Shown: piece by piece, positions 8,110-16,370 of the stretch
Numbering within the stretch: position 1 is the first letter of the stretch
How the letters are laid out: every line of letters begins with the position of its first letter
NCBI GenBank assembly: GCA_905221605.1
Contig: CAJNDS010002557.1
Location: 521,001-585,000 of the forward strand
Reading direction: 5' to 3'
Source of the DNA: Symbiodinium natans
Taxonomy: Eukaryota > Sar > Dinophyceae > Suessiales > Symbiodiniaceae
Length of the DNA stretch: 64,000 bases
The notes under the pieces: generated by a model
The model's database searches: none
What the model was told of the DNA's origin: nothing
Seen by the model: only the letters and a program-made list of their open reading frames with translations
Position numbers and translations under genes: made by a program

Positions 8110-8171
8110 GCGTGTACGGCGACTACCAGTGGTGCACCAGCAGCGGTGCAACGGGTCTCATGGACGCCATG
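8110..8171 (+). CDS. Candidate exon of Cys-rich (WC ... CC-x-C-G) domain
   Basis: The acceptor GTCCAAG|GC precedes a frame reading VYGDYQWCTSSGATGLMDAM, with a possible donor ATG|GTTGAG. The Y-x-x-W-C-x-x-x-G spacing resembles the first half of a Cys-rich module I know from dinoflagellate predicted proteins, whose second half ends in CC-x-C-G-G. A matching second half lies at 9076-9130. The family link comes from memory of such sequences and is uncertain. Confidence 0.5.
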
Positions 8172-8210
8172 GTTGAGCTGCAACCTTAAGCCTGAAAGCC
8201 TAGACCCTGG

Positions 8211-8332
8211 CCTCACTAACCTTAAACCCTAAACCTTAAACCTTAAACCCTAAACCTTAAGGCCTAAAAGCCCTAAACCTTAAACCCTAGACCCTGGCCC
8301 TAAACCGTAAAGCCTAAACCCTAAACCCAACA
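8211..8332 (-). repeat. Degenerate CCCTAAA block
   Basis: Mixes CCTTAAA, CCCTAGA and CCCTGGC units. Confidence 0.85.
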
Positions 8333-8333
8333 G

Positions 8334-8411
8334 GTTCCAGTCCCTTGCTGCTGGAGAACGTGGGCTCAGCTACGCTGGGGGTAGCCGATTTTTTCCTCGA
8401 CGTTTTTATGA
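8334..8411 (+). CDS. Candidate exon, two open frames
   Basis: After CAACAG|GT one frame reads SSPLLLENVGSATLGVADFF then LDVFM, with a possible GC donor. A second frame is open for about 45 codons (GERGLSYAGGSRFFPRRFYE). Both look protein-like, so the coding frame is undecided. Confidence 0.35.
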
Positions 8412-8468
8412 GCTCTTGCGCACCCCCTTCCCCCCCTTGCTGAGTCCCTGGTTTGGGGTTGCCATTCC

Positions 8469-8537
8469 GGGTTTAGGGTTTAGGGTTTAGGGTTTAGGGT
8501 TTAGGGTTTAGGGTTTAGGGTTTAGGGTTTAGGGGTA
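8469..8537 (+). repeat. (TTTAGGG)n block, ~10 units
   Basis: Perfect; ends in GTAG|GG at the next exon. Confidence 0.95.
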
Positions 8538-8538
8538 G

Positions 8539-8647
8539 GGCTTCCACACGTTTGGACTTCCGAGGCAAAAAATAATCGTCCTCCCCTCACGAAAAGCCCA
8601 AGGTCCTGGCTGGCAGGACTGGTGGGGGAGCATTCAGGCGCGCATGG
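8539..8647 (+). CDS. Candidate exon, 36 codons
   Basis: The acceptor GGGGTAG is the end of the repeat block. The frame reads GFHTFGLPRQKIIVLPSRKA, then QGPGWQDWWGSIQARM, and exits in phase 1 at ATGG|GTAGGG. Both boundaries fit splice consensus and the composition is natural. The family is unknown. Confidence 0.55.
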
Positions 8648-8765
8648 GTAGGGCTTAGGGTTTAGGGCTTAGGGTTTAGGGTTTAGGGTTTAGGGTTTGG
8701 GGTTTGGGGTTTGGGGTTTAGGGTTTAGGGTTTAGGGTTTAGGGTTTAGGGTTTAGGGTTTAGGG
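8648..8765 (+). repeat. (TTTAGGG)n block, ~16 units
   Basis: Contains TTTGGGG and CTTAGGG variants. Confidence 0.95.
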
Positions 8766-8767
8766 GC

Positions 8768-8940
8768 ATGGACAGTTTTGGTTTGGGCTTTCGTCTCCGA
8801 GAATTTCGGGCTCGAGGTTCGCACGTAGCCCTTGTGGTCACTGCAAATGGCGAGCGCAACCCGAGCTACGTCTCCCAGGCCTTGCGGGGCTCAAAGCCTC
8901 AATCCACGACACCCTACAGTAGGCGCAGTAGTCCTCAACT
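8768..8940 (+). CDS. ORF in spacer, candidate exon(s)
   Basis: The frame from ATG reads MDSFGLGFRLREFRARGSHV, ALVVTANGERNPSYVSQALR, then GSKPQ, and continues to the next CCCTAAA block. A GAG|GT acceptor inside (before the SHVALVV part) could start the real exon. Another frame at the left is also open. Confidence 0.4.
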
Positions 8941-8943
8941 CTC

Positions 8944-9026
8944 CAAACCCCAAACCCCAAACCCTAAACCCTAAACCCTAAACCCGAAACCCTAAACCCT
9001 AAACCCTAAACCCTAAACCCAACAGC
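8944..9026 (-). repeat. (CCCTAAA)n block, ~12 units
   Basis: One CCCGAAA unit. Confidence 0.95.
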
Positions 9027-9075
9027 CTATCAACCCTATTCTGCACACCCCAAGAATGGGTGGGCATCGCCATAG

Positions 9076-9130
9076 GAGTACGCCACCGACGGCAGCAACG
9101 CGTTGCAGGTCTGCTGCTCCTGCGGCAGCG
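9076..9130 (+). CDS. Candidate exon of Cys-rich domain, CC-x-C-G half
   Basis: The acceptor CCATAG|G precedes EYATDGSNALQVCCSCGS and a donor G|GTACCA. The C-C-x-C-G-S-G ending, preceded by Y-A-x-x-G-x-x-A, matches the second half of the Cys-rich module suggested for 8110-8171. The antisense strand is also open, but this frame has the better splice signals and motif. Confidence 0.5.
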
Positions 9131-9147
9131 GTACCATCGCACCTGGG

Positions 9148-9328
9148 TCTGGGTTCAGGGTTTAGGGTTTCGGGTTTCGGGTTTAGGGTTCGGTCTAGGG
9201 TTTAGGGTTCAGGGTGGGTTTAGGATGGGTTTAGGGTTTAGGGTTTAGGGTTTAGGGTTTCGGGTTTTGGGTTCAGGGTTCAGGGTTCAGGGTTTAGGGT
9301 TTAGGGTTCAGGGTTCAGGGTTTAGGGT
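9148..9328 (+). repeat. Degenerate (TTTAGGG)n block
   Basis: Mix of TTTCGGG, TTCAGGG and TTTAGGA units. Confidence 0.9.
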
Positions 9329-9333
9329 AGTAG

Positions 9334-9380
9334 GTCGAGTCGACGCTCTGCAGTGGCATTTCAGAGTGTCAGGCCCCGGG
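9334..9380 (+). repeat. Duplicated exon-like block, copy B
   Basis: It matches 7105-7150 over about 45 bp (GAGTCGACGCTCTGCAGTGG and GAGTGTCAGGCC shared), reading VDALQWHFRVSGPG. It begins at the same TAG|GT boundary, so the acceptor was duplicated with it. Confidence 0.75.
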
Positions 9381-9394
9381 TTGCGGGGGTTGAG

Positions 9395-9485
9395 GTGTAG
9401 GGTCTAGGGTCTAGGGTTTAGAGTTTAGGGTTTAGGGTTTAGGGTTTAGGGTTTAGGGTTTAGGGTCTAGGGTTTAGGGTTTAAA
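9395..9485 (+). repeat. (TTTAGGG)n block, ~12 units
   Basis: TCTAGGG variants. The following 9490-9790 spacer is open in several frames without a clear exon. Confidence 0.95.
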
Positions 9486-9886
9486 ATTCGGGGTTCAGGT
9501 TGTTTGATGGCTTGGCCCTGAACACGTAAACCGAAGAGAGCCCCAAACCCTTAAACGGGGTTTTGGCCACCAGAAGTCAGTCTACCACCTTGCGCTCTCG
9601 GCGCAAGCACTTCTTTAGAGCTTCATTTTTTCGTTTTGGGGTAGCGGTTAGGGTTTGGGTTCAGAGATTAGAGTGTCAAGGTTGGGTGGTTTTGGAGCCT
9701 AGGGTTTGGGCTTTAGGAATTTAGTCCCTTCCCCCAAACTCCCAACAGGACACTAGGGAGGGTCTCCTTTTTTTTTTTTGGCTGTTCTGGCTTTAGGGTT
9801 TGAGGATTTGTGGCTTTAGGGAAACTAAAGGTGTGGGCCTGTTAGAAGTTAGAGGACGTCGGGGATTTAAGGCGTCTGGGCTTAAG

Positions 9887-9934
9887 GCTGGTGCGGAGGG
9901 CCCACTGCAGCGTCTTCCGCGAGAGCTGGCCCAG
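9887..9934 (+). CDS. Candidate 48-bp exon
   Basis: Bounded by CTTAAG|G and CCCAG|GTAGAC. One frame reads LVRRAHCSVFRESWP and another AGAEGPLQRLPRELAQ. The splice signals are good but the frame is undecided. Confidence 0.35.
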
Positions 9935-9989
9935 GTAGACTCTACAAAGGACCCGGCGCCTGAAACCTGCAAACCCTACACCCCCTAAG

Positions 9990-10210
9990 CCCCCTGAGCC
10001 CTAAACCATACACCCTAATTACACCCTAAACCCTAACCCTAAACCCTAAACCCTAAACCCTAAACCCTAAACCCTAAACCCTAAACCCTAAACCCTAAAC
10101 CCTAAACCCTAAACCCTAAACCCTAAACCCTAAACCCTAAACCCAAACCCCAAACCCTAAACCCTAAACCCCAAACCCTAAACCCTAAACCCTAAACCCG
10201 AACGCCGAAC
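9990..10210 (-). repeat. (CCCTAAA)n block, ~30 units
   Basis: Long run with CCCCAAA units near 10145. Confidence 0.95.
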
Positions 10211-10258
10211 CCCTACACCCTAAACTCCCGACCCCTCAGCAGCAGAGCAGCCTCAATT

Positions 10259-10336
10259 CCGGGCTAAGGCGCCCTCCAACACGCCCAGCACCAGCCAGGA
10301 CCCGTCGTGGTTGAGCGAAACCAGGAACATTGAACC
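10259..10336 (-). CDS. Candidate minus-strand exon
   Basis: Read on the minus strand, TTTAG|GGT at the block edge is followed by GSMFLVSLNHDGSWLVLGVL then EGALAR. The plus strand is also open (QPQFRAKAPSNTPSTSQDPS), so strand is uncertain. The minus version uses the repeat itself as acceptor. Confidence 0.4.
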
Positions 10337-10429
10337 CTAAACCCTAAACCCTAAACCCTAAACCCTAAACCCTAAACCCTAAACCCTAAACCCTAAACCC
10401 TAAACCCTAAACCCTAAACCCTAAACCCT
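10334..10429 (-). repeat. (CCCTAAA)n block, ~14 units
   Basis: Perfect; would be the intron between the two minus-strand candidate exons. Confidence 0.95.
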
Positions 10430-10508
10430 CAAGATAAGAAGGCATCGAAGTTGTAGGCGGCTCACTTAGGGTGACTCTCCCTGCCCAGCAAACGATGAGC
10501 AGATTCTT
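10428..10508 (-). CDS. Candidate minus-strand exon, 27 codons
   Basis: On the minus strand TTATCAG| is followed by KNLLIVCWAGRVTLSEPPTT then SMPSYLE, ending where the repeat begins (GAG|GGTTTAG). Length is a multiple of three. A GT donor requires one more base, so the exact junction is uncertain. Confidence 0.4.
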
Positions 10509-10636
10509 CTGATAAGGCAAGGGGGGCATCTAACCCTAAACCCTAAGAAACCGGAAAGCCCATCAGACTGGCAAGTTCCAGGGACACCTGGGGGATTTCC
10601 AAGGTCTGTGGTAAGACCTTTGCTTCGGAACTTCTT

Positions 10637-10705
10637 GGGGTTTAGGGTTTAGGGTTTAGGGTTTAGGGTTTAGGGTTTAGGGTTTAGGGTTTAGGGTTTA
10701 GGGTT
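10637..10705 (+). repeat. (TTTAGGG)n block, ~10 units
   Basis: Perfect. Confidence 0.95.
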
Positions 10706-10719
10706 GAAAGTTGGTGTCT

Positions 10720-11015
10720 AACGGTTACCGCCATCTAGGGAGCAGGTTGACGCGCTGCCATGTGGGCTTGTTCTTGTTGGGGAGGCCGTCCCTCAGGTCG
10801 TACCCCTAGAAGGCTCCCCCAATAAAACCTTTTACGGGCCCCATCTGAATCCCAGAACCCAGGGGCGCAACCGTAGGAGTAGAACCTGAATCCCGTGATG
10901 GAAGTCCGGCAGAATCACGTCGCATGACTCGTCCGTGTGAACTTCCAAACAGGTCGCAGCTGCTAAACACCAGAAAAGGATATGGCCCAGACGTCTCCAA
11001 GCCTCAGAGAGAACG
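10720..11015. other. Spacer with overlapping open frames
   Basis: About 300 bp without telomere-type repeat. Minus-strand frames are open for 60-80 codons, but no boundary or motif lets me choose one. Confidence 0.4.
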
Positions 11016-11183
11016 CTAAACCCGAAACCCCAAACCCTAAACTCCCTAAGCCCTAAAACCCCAAACCCAACCTGTAACAAACCTAATTCGACCCTGGCTT
11101 CAGTGAGAAAAAGCGCTAGTTCGGTTCCTTAAAGCAACTTATATAGGGTATCTCATTTCCTTTGTACTCTAAACCCTACTAAA

Positions 11184-11282
11184 GGTTTAGGGTTTAGGGT
11201 TTAGGGTTTAGGGTTTAGGGTTTAGGGTTTAGGGTTTAGGGTTTAGGGTTTAGGGGTTAGGGGTTAGGGTTTAGGGTTTAGG
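11184..11282 (+). repeat. (TTTAGGG)n block, ~14 units
   Basis: Preceded by ATATAGGGTATCTCATTTCC, which resembles one half of the inverted-repeat element at 48876. Confidence 0.95.
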
Positions 11283-11394
11283 AACCCGTATGTCATGAGT
11301 GTGACGTGTTAGGAGTGCCCGGATCCTGTGGGTGGGCCCGACGTGAACGAGGATGGTCTTGACGACTGCCGCTTGGGGTTAAACCTGGTAGTAG

Positions 11395-11672
11395 CCCTAA
11401 ACCCTAAACCCTAAACCCTAAACCCTAAACCCTAAACCCTAAACCCTAAACCCTAAACCCTAAACCCTAAACCCTAAACCCTAAACCCTAAACCCTAAAC
11501 CCTAAACCCTAAACCCTAAACCCTAAACCCTAAACCCATAACCCTAAACCCTAAACCCTAAACCCTAAACCCTAAACCCTAAACCCTAAACCCTAAACCC
11601 TAAACCCTAAACCCTAAACCCTAAACCCTAAACCCTAAACCCTAAACCCTAAACCCTAAACCCTTACCCCTA
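11395..11672 (-). repeat. (CCCTAAA)n block, ~39 units
   Basis: One of the longest blocks, nearly perfect with a single CCCATAA unit. Confidence 0.97.
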
Positions 11673-11914
11673 AACCCGCCCGCCACCCCACTCTCTTTTG
11701 GGGTCGGCGGCGCTGGTCGAGCGCTCAGTGAGACCCTGCGAGGGAGCCCCAGGCGGGCGACCGAGCTGGCCTCCAGGCTGGCTTACCCTCCAGGCACAGG
11801 CCGAGTCAGCAGTTGTCACTGTATTATAAACCCCAAGCTGTCCGCGCACATGGTTGGGTCCTGCATTGGAGGGCCCCCTGGAACGGCCCCTCGAGACAAG
11901 CCCTTTCTCATTCT

Positions 11915-12235
11915 GTTGGGCCTGGCCCTGGCCCTCTGGCCCTGGCCCTGGCCCTGTAGGGCCCTGGCCCTGGCCCTGGCCCTGGTTCTTGGGTCTGGCC
12001 CTGGCCCTGACCCTGGCCCTGGAGTTCTGGCCCTAACCCTGGCCCTGAATTTGGCCCTGGCCCTAGCCCTGGGCCTGGCCCTGACCCTGGCCCTGGCTCT
12101 CCCTGGCCCTGGCCTGGCCCTGGCCCTGGCCCTGGCCCTGGCCCTTACCTGGCCTGGACTGCTGGCCTCTGGTTGCTGGCCTTTGGTTCTCCTGAATCTG
12201 GCCCTACCCTGGGCCCCTGGCCCTCCCTGCCCTGA
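11915..12235 (+). repeat. GGCCCT hexamer array
   Basis: Dozens of GGCCCT/GACCCT/AACCCT units. Frames through it encode low-complexity Leu-Ala or Pro-Gly. It keeps the CCCT core of the surrounding repeat but not its 7-bp period. Confidence 0.9.
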
Positions 12236-12239
12236 CTAG

Positions 12240-12700
12240 TTTTGCGGTTCTGGCCCTGGCCTCTGGCCTGATTGAGTCATCTTACCCCCTTGCACCAAGC
12301 CAAGCTGTCCGCGCACCAGTGTGTCCTGTTTCGGGGCTCTCCCTCTGGCTTTCGCAACCCAATCGCCTCGCTTCTGTTTGCTGCAACTTTGTGCCTGGTC
12401 CTGACCCTGGTTCGGCACCCCACCTTACCCCGTTCGCGCCAAGCCAAGCTACCAGCCCTGTTTTCGTGGTTTTTTTGGTTAACCCAAGCTGTTCACTGCG
12501 TGTTCTTCCTGGCTGGAGCCCCTTCGCGCCAACCAAGCCTCGCTGCCTTTCTCTGTTCCTGGCCCATCCCTTAGCCCCTTCGCGCCAACCCAAGCTGTCT
12601 TCACGGACCCTGCCTCGTTTCCGTCTGCTGCAGCTTTGCGCCTGGTCCACGCACCTTGTGGAAATCCCCAAAACGGGTGTGAGTGCTGACTCATGTGATG
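12240..12700. repeat. Diverged repeat region with CGCGCCAA motif
   Basis: CCTTCGCGCCAA(C)CCAAGC recurs near 12435, 12523 and 12580, and GCTGCA(A/G)CTTTG(T/C)GCCTGGTCC recurs at about 12380 and 12628. The sequence looks like degraded tandem copies. Open frames on both strands follow from its composition. Confidence 0.6.
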
Positions 12701-12814
12701 CCTTGTAAAAAAATAAAAGGTCTTAACTCCTTGAGAGTTGTAAGTGGGCGGTCTTGGGGTGGGTAGGTCTGCAGACTACCGCGCGCTCCCAAAGCGCGCT
12801 CCCGTCTGGCACGC

Positions 12815-12960
12815 CCTAAACCCTAAACCCTAAACCCTAAACCCTAAACCCTAAATAGTAAACCCTAAACCCTAAACCCTAAACTCCCTAAACCCTAAAC
12901 TCCCTAAACCCTAAACTCCCTAAACCCCTACACCCCTGAAGCCCTAAAGGCCTTAAACCC
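12815..12960 (-). repeat. CCCTAAA block with CTCCCTAAA units
   Basis: Several CTCCCTAAACCCTAAA higher-order units at 12885-12925. Confidence 0.92.
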
Positions 12961-13011
12961 TAAACCGGCTCAGCCTGCAGGCTCTCAGGGCTTGGGGGGT
13001 TCTGGAGCAGC

Positions 13012-13108
13012 GTAGGGTTTAGGGTTTAGGATTTGGGGTTTAGGGTTTAGGGTTTAGGGTTTAGGGTTTAGGGTTTAGGGTTTTGGGTTTTAGGGTTTAG
13101 GGTTGAGG
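13012..13108 (+). repeat. (TTTAGGG)n block, ~13 units
   Basis: Includes TTTGGGG and TTTTGGG units. Confidence 0.95.
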
Positions 13109-13169
13109 GGTTTGGCATCCTGGGCTCTGGAGGTTAGAAAATACGTCCTTGACACAGCTTCCCTGCGGG

Positions 13170-13265
13170 GGTTTGCGAAAATAAGGGACCCCTCATACCC
13201 CAAATAGTAGGATTCTCCTTGTGCCAGGGACCCCCCCCAGAAGGTACCACGAATTTCGGAAACCC
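13170..13265. mobile_element. Possible inverted-repeat element
   Basis: GGGTTTGCGAAAATAAGGG near the left is similar to the reverse complement of the right end (GGGTTTCCGAAATTCGTGG), about 95 bp in all. A comparable motif GGGTTTCCGAAATAGGG lies at 3395. Confidence 0.45.
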
Positions 13266-13501
13266 CCCCCATAGACTTCCCTGGCCCATCATGAGCACGA
13301 GTCGTTCTTGTTACGCAAGCGATCCATCTTCGGCAGCAGGGCTCCATTGCTCCACTGTTGTGCTATCTCGCGCCGAAGCAAGGGGGAACTCATGTGTAAG
13401 AGCTTTGTGCCCTCTGATTGTAACGGTGCATGTAGCTATTGCTGACTGAATGTGCATACATATGCAGTATGTGATCGGTGGGTACAGCACGACCCAGGTT
13501 T

Positions 13502-13556
13502 CATCGCCCCCGAGACAACCAGCACTTTCAGCAGCACCGTGACAGCGGCATGGCTT
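13502..13556 (+). CDS. Thr/Ser-rich exon-like fragment
   Basis: One plus frame reads APETTSTFSSTVTAAW, matching the composition of the larger exon at 13733. It may be an upstream exon of the same gene. Boundaries are not clear. Confidence 0.4.
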
Positions 13557-13732
13557 CAAGTTGAGAAGAGCTTTATGGAGTTTAGGGTCTAGGCCACTAA
13601 AATCCTATGCATCCTATATGCCCACATAAACCCCTGGAAACCCTATGGAGCCTACAAGCCCATACCTCCCAGAGGTCGAGGGTGTGGTCTGTCTGGGGTG
13701 TGTGCGCCTAAGCCCTGTAAGGCTTAAGCCCT

Positions 13733-14177
13733 AGGCCGTGGGGGTACTTGGGCATGGGCCGCTTCCAGTGTTGAGGTCACCTCCGTGACATCTAGCACCA
13801 GAACCACTGTGACACGCACCACAGTGACACGCACCTCAACAACCACCTCCTTTATCTCAAGCACCTCAATCACCTCCAGCTCCTCCACTGACACCACCGT
13901 TACCTCCACGTCCGCCACCACCACCACTGAGACCCGCTCCACGTCAACCTCGGGTACCACGAGCACGGAGACCACCTACAGCACGATCACGCGCTCTTCC
14001 ACCACTACGTCCACGACCTCCGCCACCACCAAGACCTTCAGCAGCACCCTCAGCACATCCACTTCAGAGACGACGGTGACGACGTCGTCGTCGTCCTTTA
14101 CTACCGTCACCACCAGCTTGTCCACGACGACGTCCAGCACAGAAACACGAAGCACGAGCACCTCGAGCAGCAAGACA
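13733..14177 (+). CDS. Thr/Ser-rich protein, main exon
   Basis: The plus frame is open from 13728 to TAG at 14184 and is dominated by Thr and Ser, with scattered Val, Lys and Glu (e.g. TVTRTTVTRTSTTTSFISST). The acceptor CCCTAG|G near 13733 is plausible. Such mucin-like, probably O-glycosylated secreted or surface segments are common in dinoflagellate predictions. The antisense frames are shadows of the repeat. The frame would end at 14184, but a 104-bp inverted-repeat element follows. Removing 14178-14285 rejoins the frame to the next exon exactly. Confidence 0.7.
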
Positions 14178-14289
14178 GACTCTTAGTAGCTGAGTGAGTA
14201 CACTTTACACTTTTTTGGGTACCATAATCCCCTATAGAACTGAAAGTGTCCACTTTTTTGGGGGCCTCTGAACTCAGCAACTAAGGACT
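14178..14289 (+). mobile_element. Introner-like inverted-repeat element interrupting Thr/Ser ORF
   Basis: The ends CTTAGTAGCTGAGT (14182-14195) and ACTCAGCAACTAAG (14272-14285) are inverted copies with one mismatch. GACT flanks both sides (14178-14181 and 14286-14289). As an intron, 14178-14285 would have a GA donor and AG|G acceptor and would restore ...KTD-STTTSSSSTRTT... in frame. It shares CTGAAAGTGT and ACTTTTT with elements at 38436 and 47942. Confidence 0.75.
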
Positions 14290-14369
14290 CCACTACGACG
14301 TCCTCCTCAAGCACGAGGACGACGAAGACGACCACCTCAAGCAGTCACACTTCCAGCGCCGGATCCCCA
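14286..14369 (+). CDS. Thr/Ser-rich protein, exon 2
   Basis: The frame continues DSTTTSSSSTRTTKTTTSSS then HTSSAGSP in phase 0 from the 13733 exon. A GA donor (CCCA|GAGGAT) would end it here. The frame stays open to 14490 where the repeat block begins, so the 3' boundary is provisional. Confidence 0.6.
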
Positions 14370-14489
14370 GAGGATACCGGGGGTGGCTCTTTTGCGGCTT
14401 CTTGGGGATGTGTGGGTGCGAGATACTTAACACCAGTCCTACAAGGGGTTCTGAGTGTAAGAGCAGTGGGACTGAAGGAGCAGAGGTAT

Positions 14490-14570
14490 TTTAGGGTTTA
14501 GGGTTTAGGGTTTAGGGTTTAGGGTTTAGGGTTTCTGGTTTAGGTGTAGGGTTTAGGGTTGAGGCTTAGG
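14490..14570 (+). repeat. (TTTAGGG)n block, ~11 units, in Thr/Ser gene intron
   Basis: Lies between Thr/Ser exons 2 and 3. Confidence 0.95.
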
Positions 14571-14608
14571 GGCACAATTTGATTTATTGGAAACGTTCAG
14601 ACATGCAG

Positions 14609-14655
14609 GTGTCGAGCACCACCACTGCCACGAGCACCACAACGTCCTCGACGCA
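14609..14655 (+). CDS. Thr/Ser-rich protein, exon 3
   Basis: The acceptor ACATGCAG|G precedes VSSTTTATSTTTSST in phase 0. A possible GC donor follows ACGCA. Composition ties it to the neighbouring exons. Confidence 0.55.
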
Positions 14656-14896
14656 GCTCGTTTTATACTGCCCTGCTTTAGTAGCTGCGGATTTCTTGGG
14701 GTTGCTAGTTCACGGCAGCACTTAAACAGCCAACAAAGTAGGAAAGCATTCTAAGAGAGCCTCCACCCCAAGAGCACCTGAAACTCCCGTCGCTTTTGCA
14801 AGTAGTAGGTTTAGAGGGCTATGAGTTTAGGGGGGATTTTGGCGGGTTTTGAGGTCTCGGGAGGACGTGTTCGGGTACTGTACGGATGCAGCCAAG

Positions 14897-14982
14897 GCAC
14901 ACGACCAGCTCCAGTGGAACGAGCACAAGCACCACGAGCACGACAAGCCTAAGCAATCTGGCTGCGAAGGTGAGCTCAACGT
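14897..14982 (+). CDS. Thr/Ser-rich protein, exon 4
   Basis: After GCCAAG|G (phase 2) the frame reads HTTSSSGTSTSTTSTTSLSN then LAAKVSST. Donors could be AAG|GTGAGC at 14969 or a GC at 14982; the latter keeps phase with exon 5. Confidence 0.55.
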
Positions 14983-15380
14983 GCTGGGCCTCAAACCTTT
15001 CAAGCTACACACAAGCCCGAAAAGCGAAAGGAGCAAGATCCAAGGCTTTCAGTCCCCAAACTCCAAAGCTTGTCTTCCCCCAAGCCCCAAAAATGCGTGC
15101 AGGGTTTAGGGCTCATAGGGGGTTACCTGAGCCATAGGCTCGAAACTCCGAAACTCTCGACTGCAAAGGCCCAGCCCAAAAAATGAGGTCTTCTGTTTCT
15201 CTTTTCCAGGGGTTCCTATATCTGGGTGTAAAGTAGCACCTCTTGTGAAGCAAAAGAAACAAGACCCGTACATGTGGTAGGGTCTATGTTGCATACTGTT
15301 CTTGGCACCTGTATAGTATGTTGGCGGGGTGTCTTTTTGGGGATGCTAGGATAGCGCCCGCTTCTTACAGCCTTTGGTTT

Positions 15381-15475
15381 GGGATGTTCCCCCTTATACT
15401 AACAGCCCTTAAAGGACTTATAGAACCCCTATTATCATCCCTATTCAGGACTGTTAGTAGAAGGGTGGACATCCC
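15381..15475. mobile_element. MITE-like inverted-repeat element, family B copy 2
   Basis: GGGATGTTCCCCCTTATACT at the left matches the 6681 element. The right end AGAAGGGTGGACATCCC is the inverted partner. It lies in the intron between Thr/Ser exons 4 and 5. Confidence 0.78.
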
Positions 15476-15490
15476 AACCTTGAGTCATTC

Positions 15491-15590
15491 CTATATCCCC
15501 CTTGGGAGTCATTATTTGTATTTTTGTTTATGTAAAACCCAAGAGGATATTAAGCATATAATTTTTATTGGGGTTCTAAGGGGAGTATAG
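15491..15590. mobile_element. Second inverted-repeat element in the same intron
   Basis: CTATATCCCCCTT at the left pairs with AAGGGGAGTATAG at the right, giving an AT-rich 100-bp element immediately after the family B copy. Confidence 0.6.
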
Positions 15591-15605
15591 ATTCTCAACT
15601 GCAAG

Positions 15606-15688
15606 GCAGCACCACCACCTTGACCGTCCAGCTTGCGTCGATACCGACCCCCGCTCACACAGCTACGAGCTCGGGGTCTTTGCAAAGG
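15606..15688 (+). CDS. Thr/Ser-rich protein, exon 5
   Basis: The acceptor CTGCAAG|GC precedes STTTLTVQLASIPTPAHTAT then SSGSLQR, ending at AGG|GTTTAG where a short TTTAGGG block begins. It enters in phase 1 and exits in phase 0. It is less Thr-rich than exons 1-4, suggesting the transition out of the stalk. Confidence 0.55.
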
Positions 15689-15915
15689 GTTTAGGGGTTT
15701 AGGGTTTAGGGTTCAGGGAACCCCCAAACCCAAACACCCGAAACCCGAATTGAGGGGCTGAGTTTAGGGGGTCTCTAGAGAAGCCTTGCACGCAGCTGGT
15801 GAGGTTTTTTTTGGGGCCGGGGGGGGGGGGGGGGCTTTTGATTGAGGGCTCGGAGTCTGAACAGCCTAGCCCCAGGTAGCCCTTAGCAAGGTCATCAGCC
15901 ATAGGGAAGCAACAG

Positions 15916-16035
15916 GTGTGATGCCTGGCACGCGGCGGATTTAGATCCTTGTGCCCTGCTTAAACTACAAGCGATATACGGATTTACAGCAACGCACGAC
16001 AAGATAGAGACTGCCCCTCCCCGCCCCCTGCACCC
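15916..16035 (+). CDS. Candidate exon, 40 codons
   Basis: After GCAACAG|G the frame, in phase 2, reads CDAWHAADLDPCALLKLQAI, YGFTATHDKIETAPPRPL, then H, to a possible donor CC|GTCATA. The residue mix is strongly protein-like. A long minus-strand frame overlaps, but the plus frame has the AG|G start and lies in line with neighbouring plus exons. Confidence 0.5.
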
Positions 16036-16257
16036 GTCATAGTACATTCCGTACGGTTTAAGTTTAAGGTACCCACAGGGGCCTGGCCATGATTTAGAGC
16101 AGCCTTCCACGCCGACGTTTTAAACCAGCGTCCTACACCACACCATCTCTGCCATGGAAGCAACCTGCCTTAAGTTGTACCCCCCAGGCCCAGTACCACT
16201 GCTGCACCGCAAACCCCAAACCTTCACTCCCCAAATCCTAAAGCCCCAAATGCCCAG

Positions 16258-16318
16258 GTTAAGTCCACCCTCCTGCTTGTTGGGACGAACCAAACACCTC
16301 CAGGCTCCTCAGCCAAGG
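16258..16318 (+). CDS. Candidate exon
   Basis: Acceptor GCCCAG|G, frame VKSTLLLVGTNQTPPGSSAK, donor AAGG|GTGGCG in phase 1. Ser/Pro/Thr-rich tail. Confidence 0.5.
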
Positions 16319-16370
16319 GTGGCGGAGGGGTGGGGGGGGTGGAGCTTAGGCGTTCTAGGCTTTAGAGGGT

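Noticed and set aside
11850-12239. 129-residue Leu/Ala/Pro frame
   Set aside because: Translation of the GGCCCT hexamer; all frames are open through it.
13724-13975. Minus-strand Val/Glu-rich frame
   Set aside because: It is the antisense of the Thr/Ser exon (ACC/ACG/TCC codons read as Val/Glu-rich); the plus frame continues across the excised element while this one does not.
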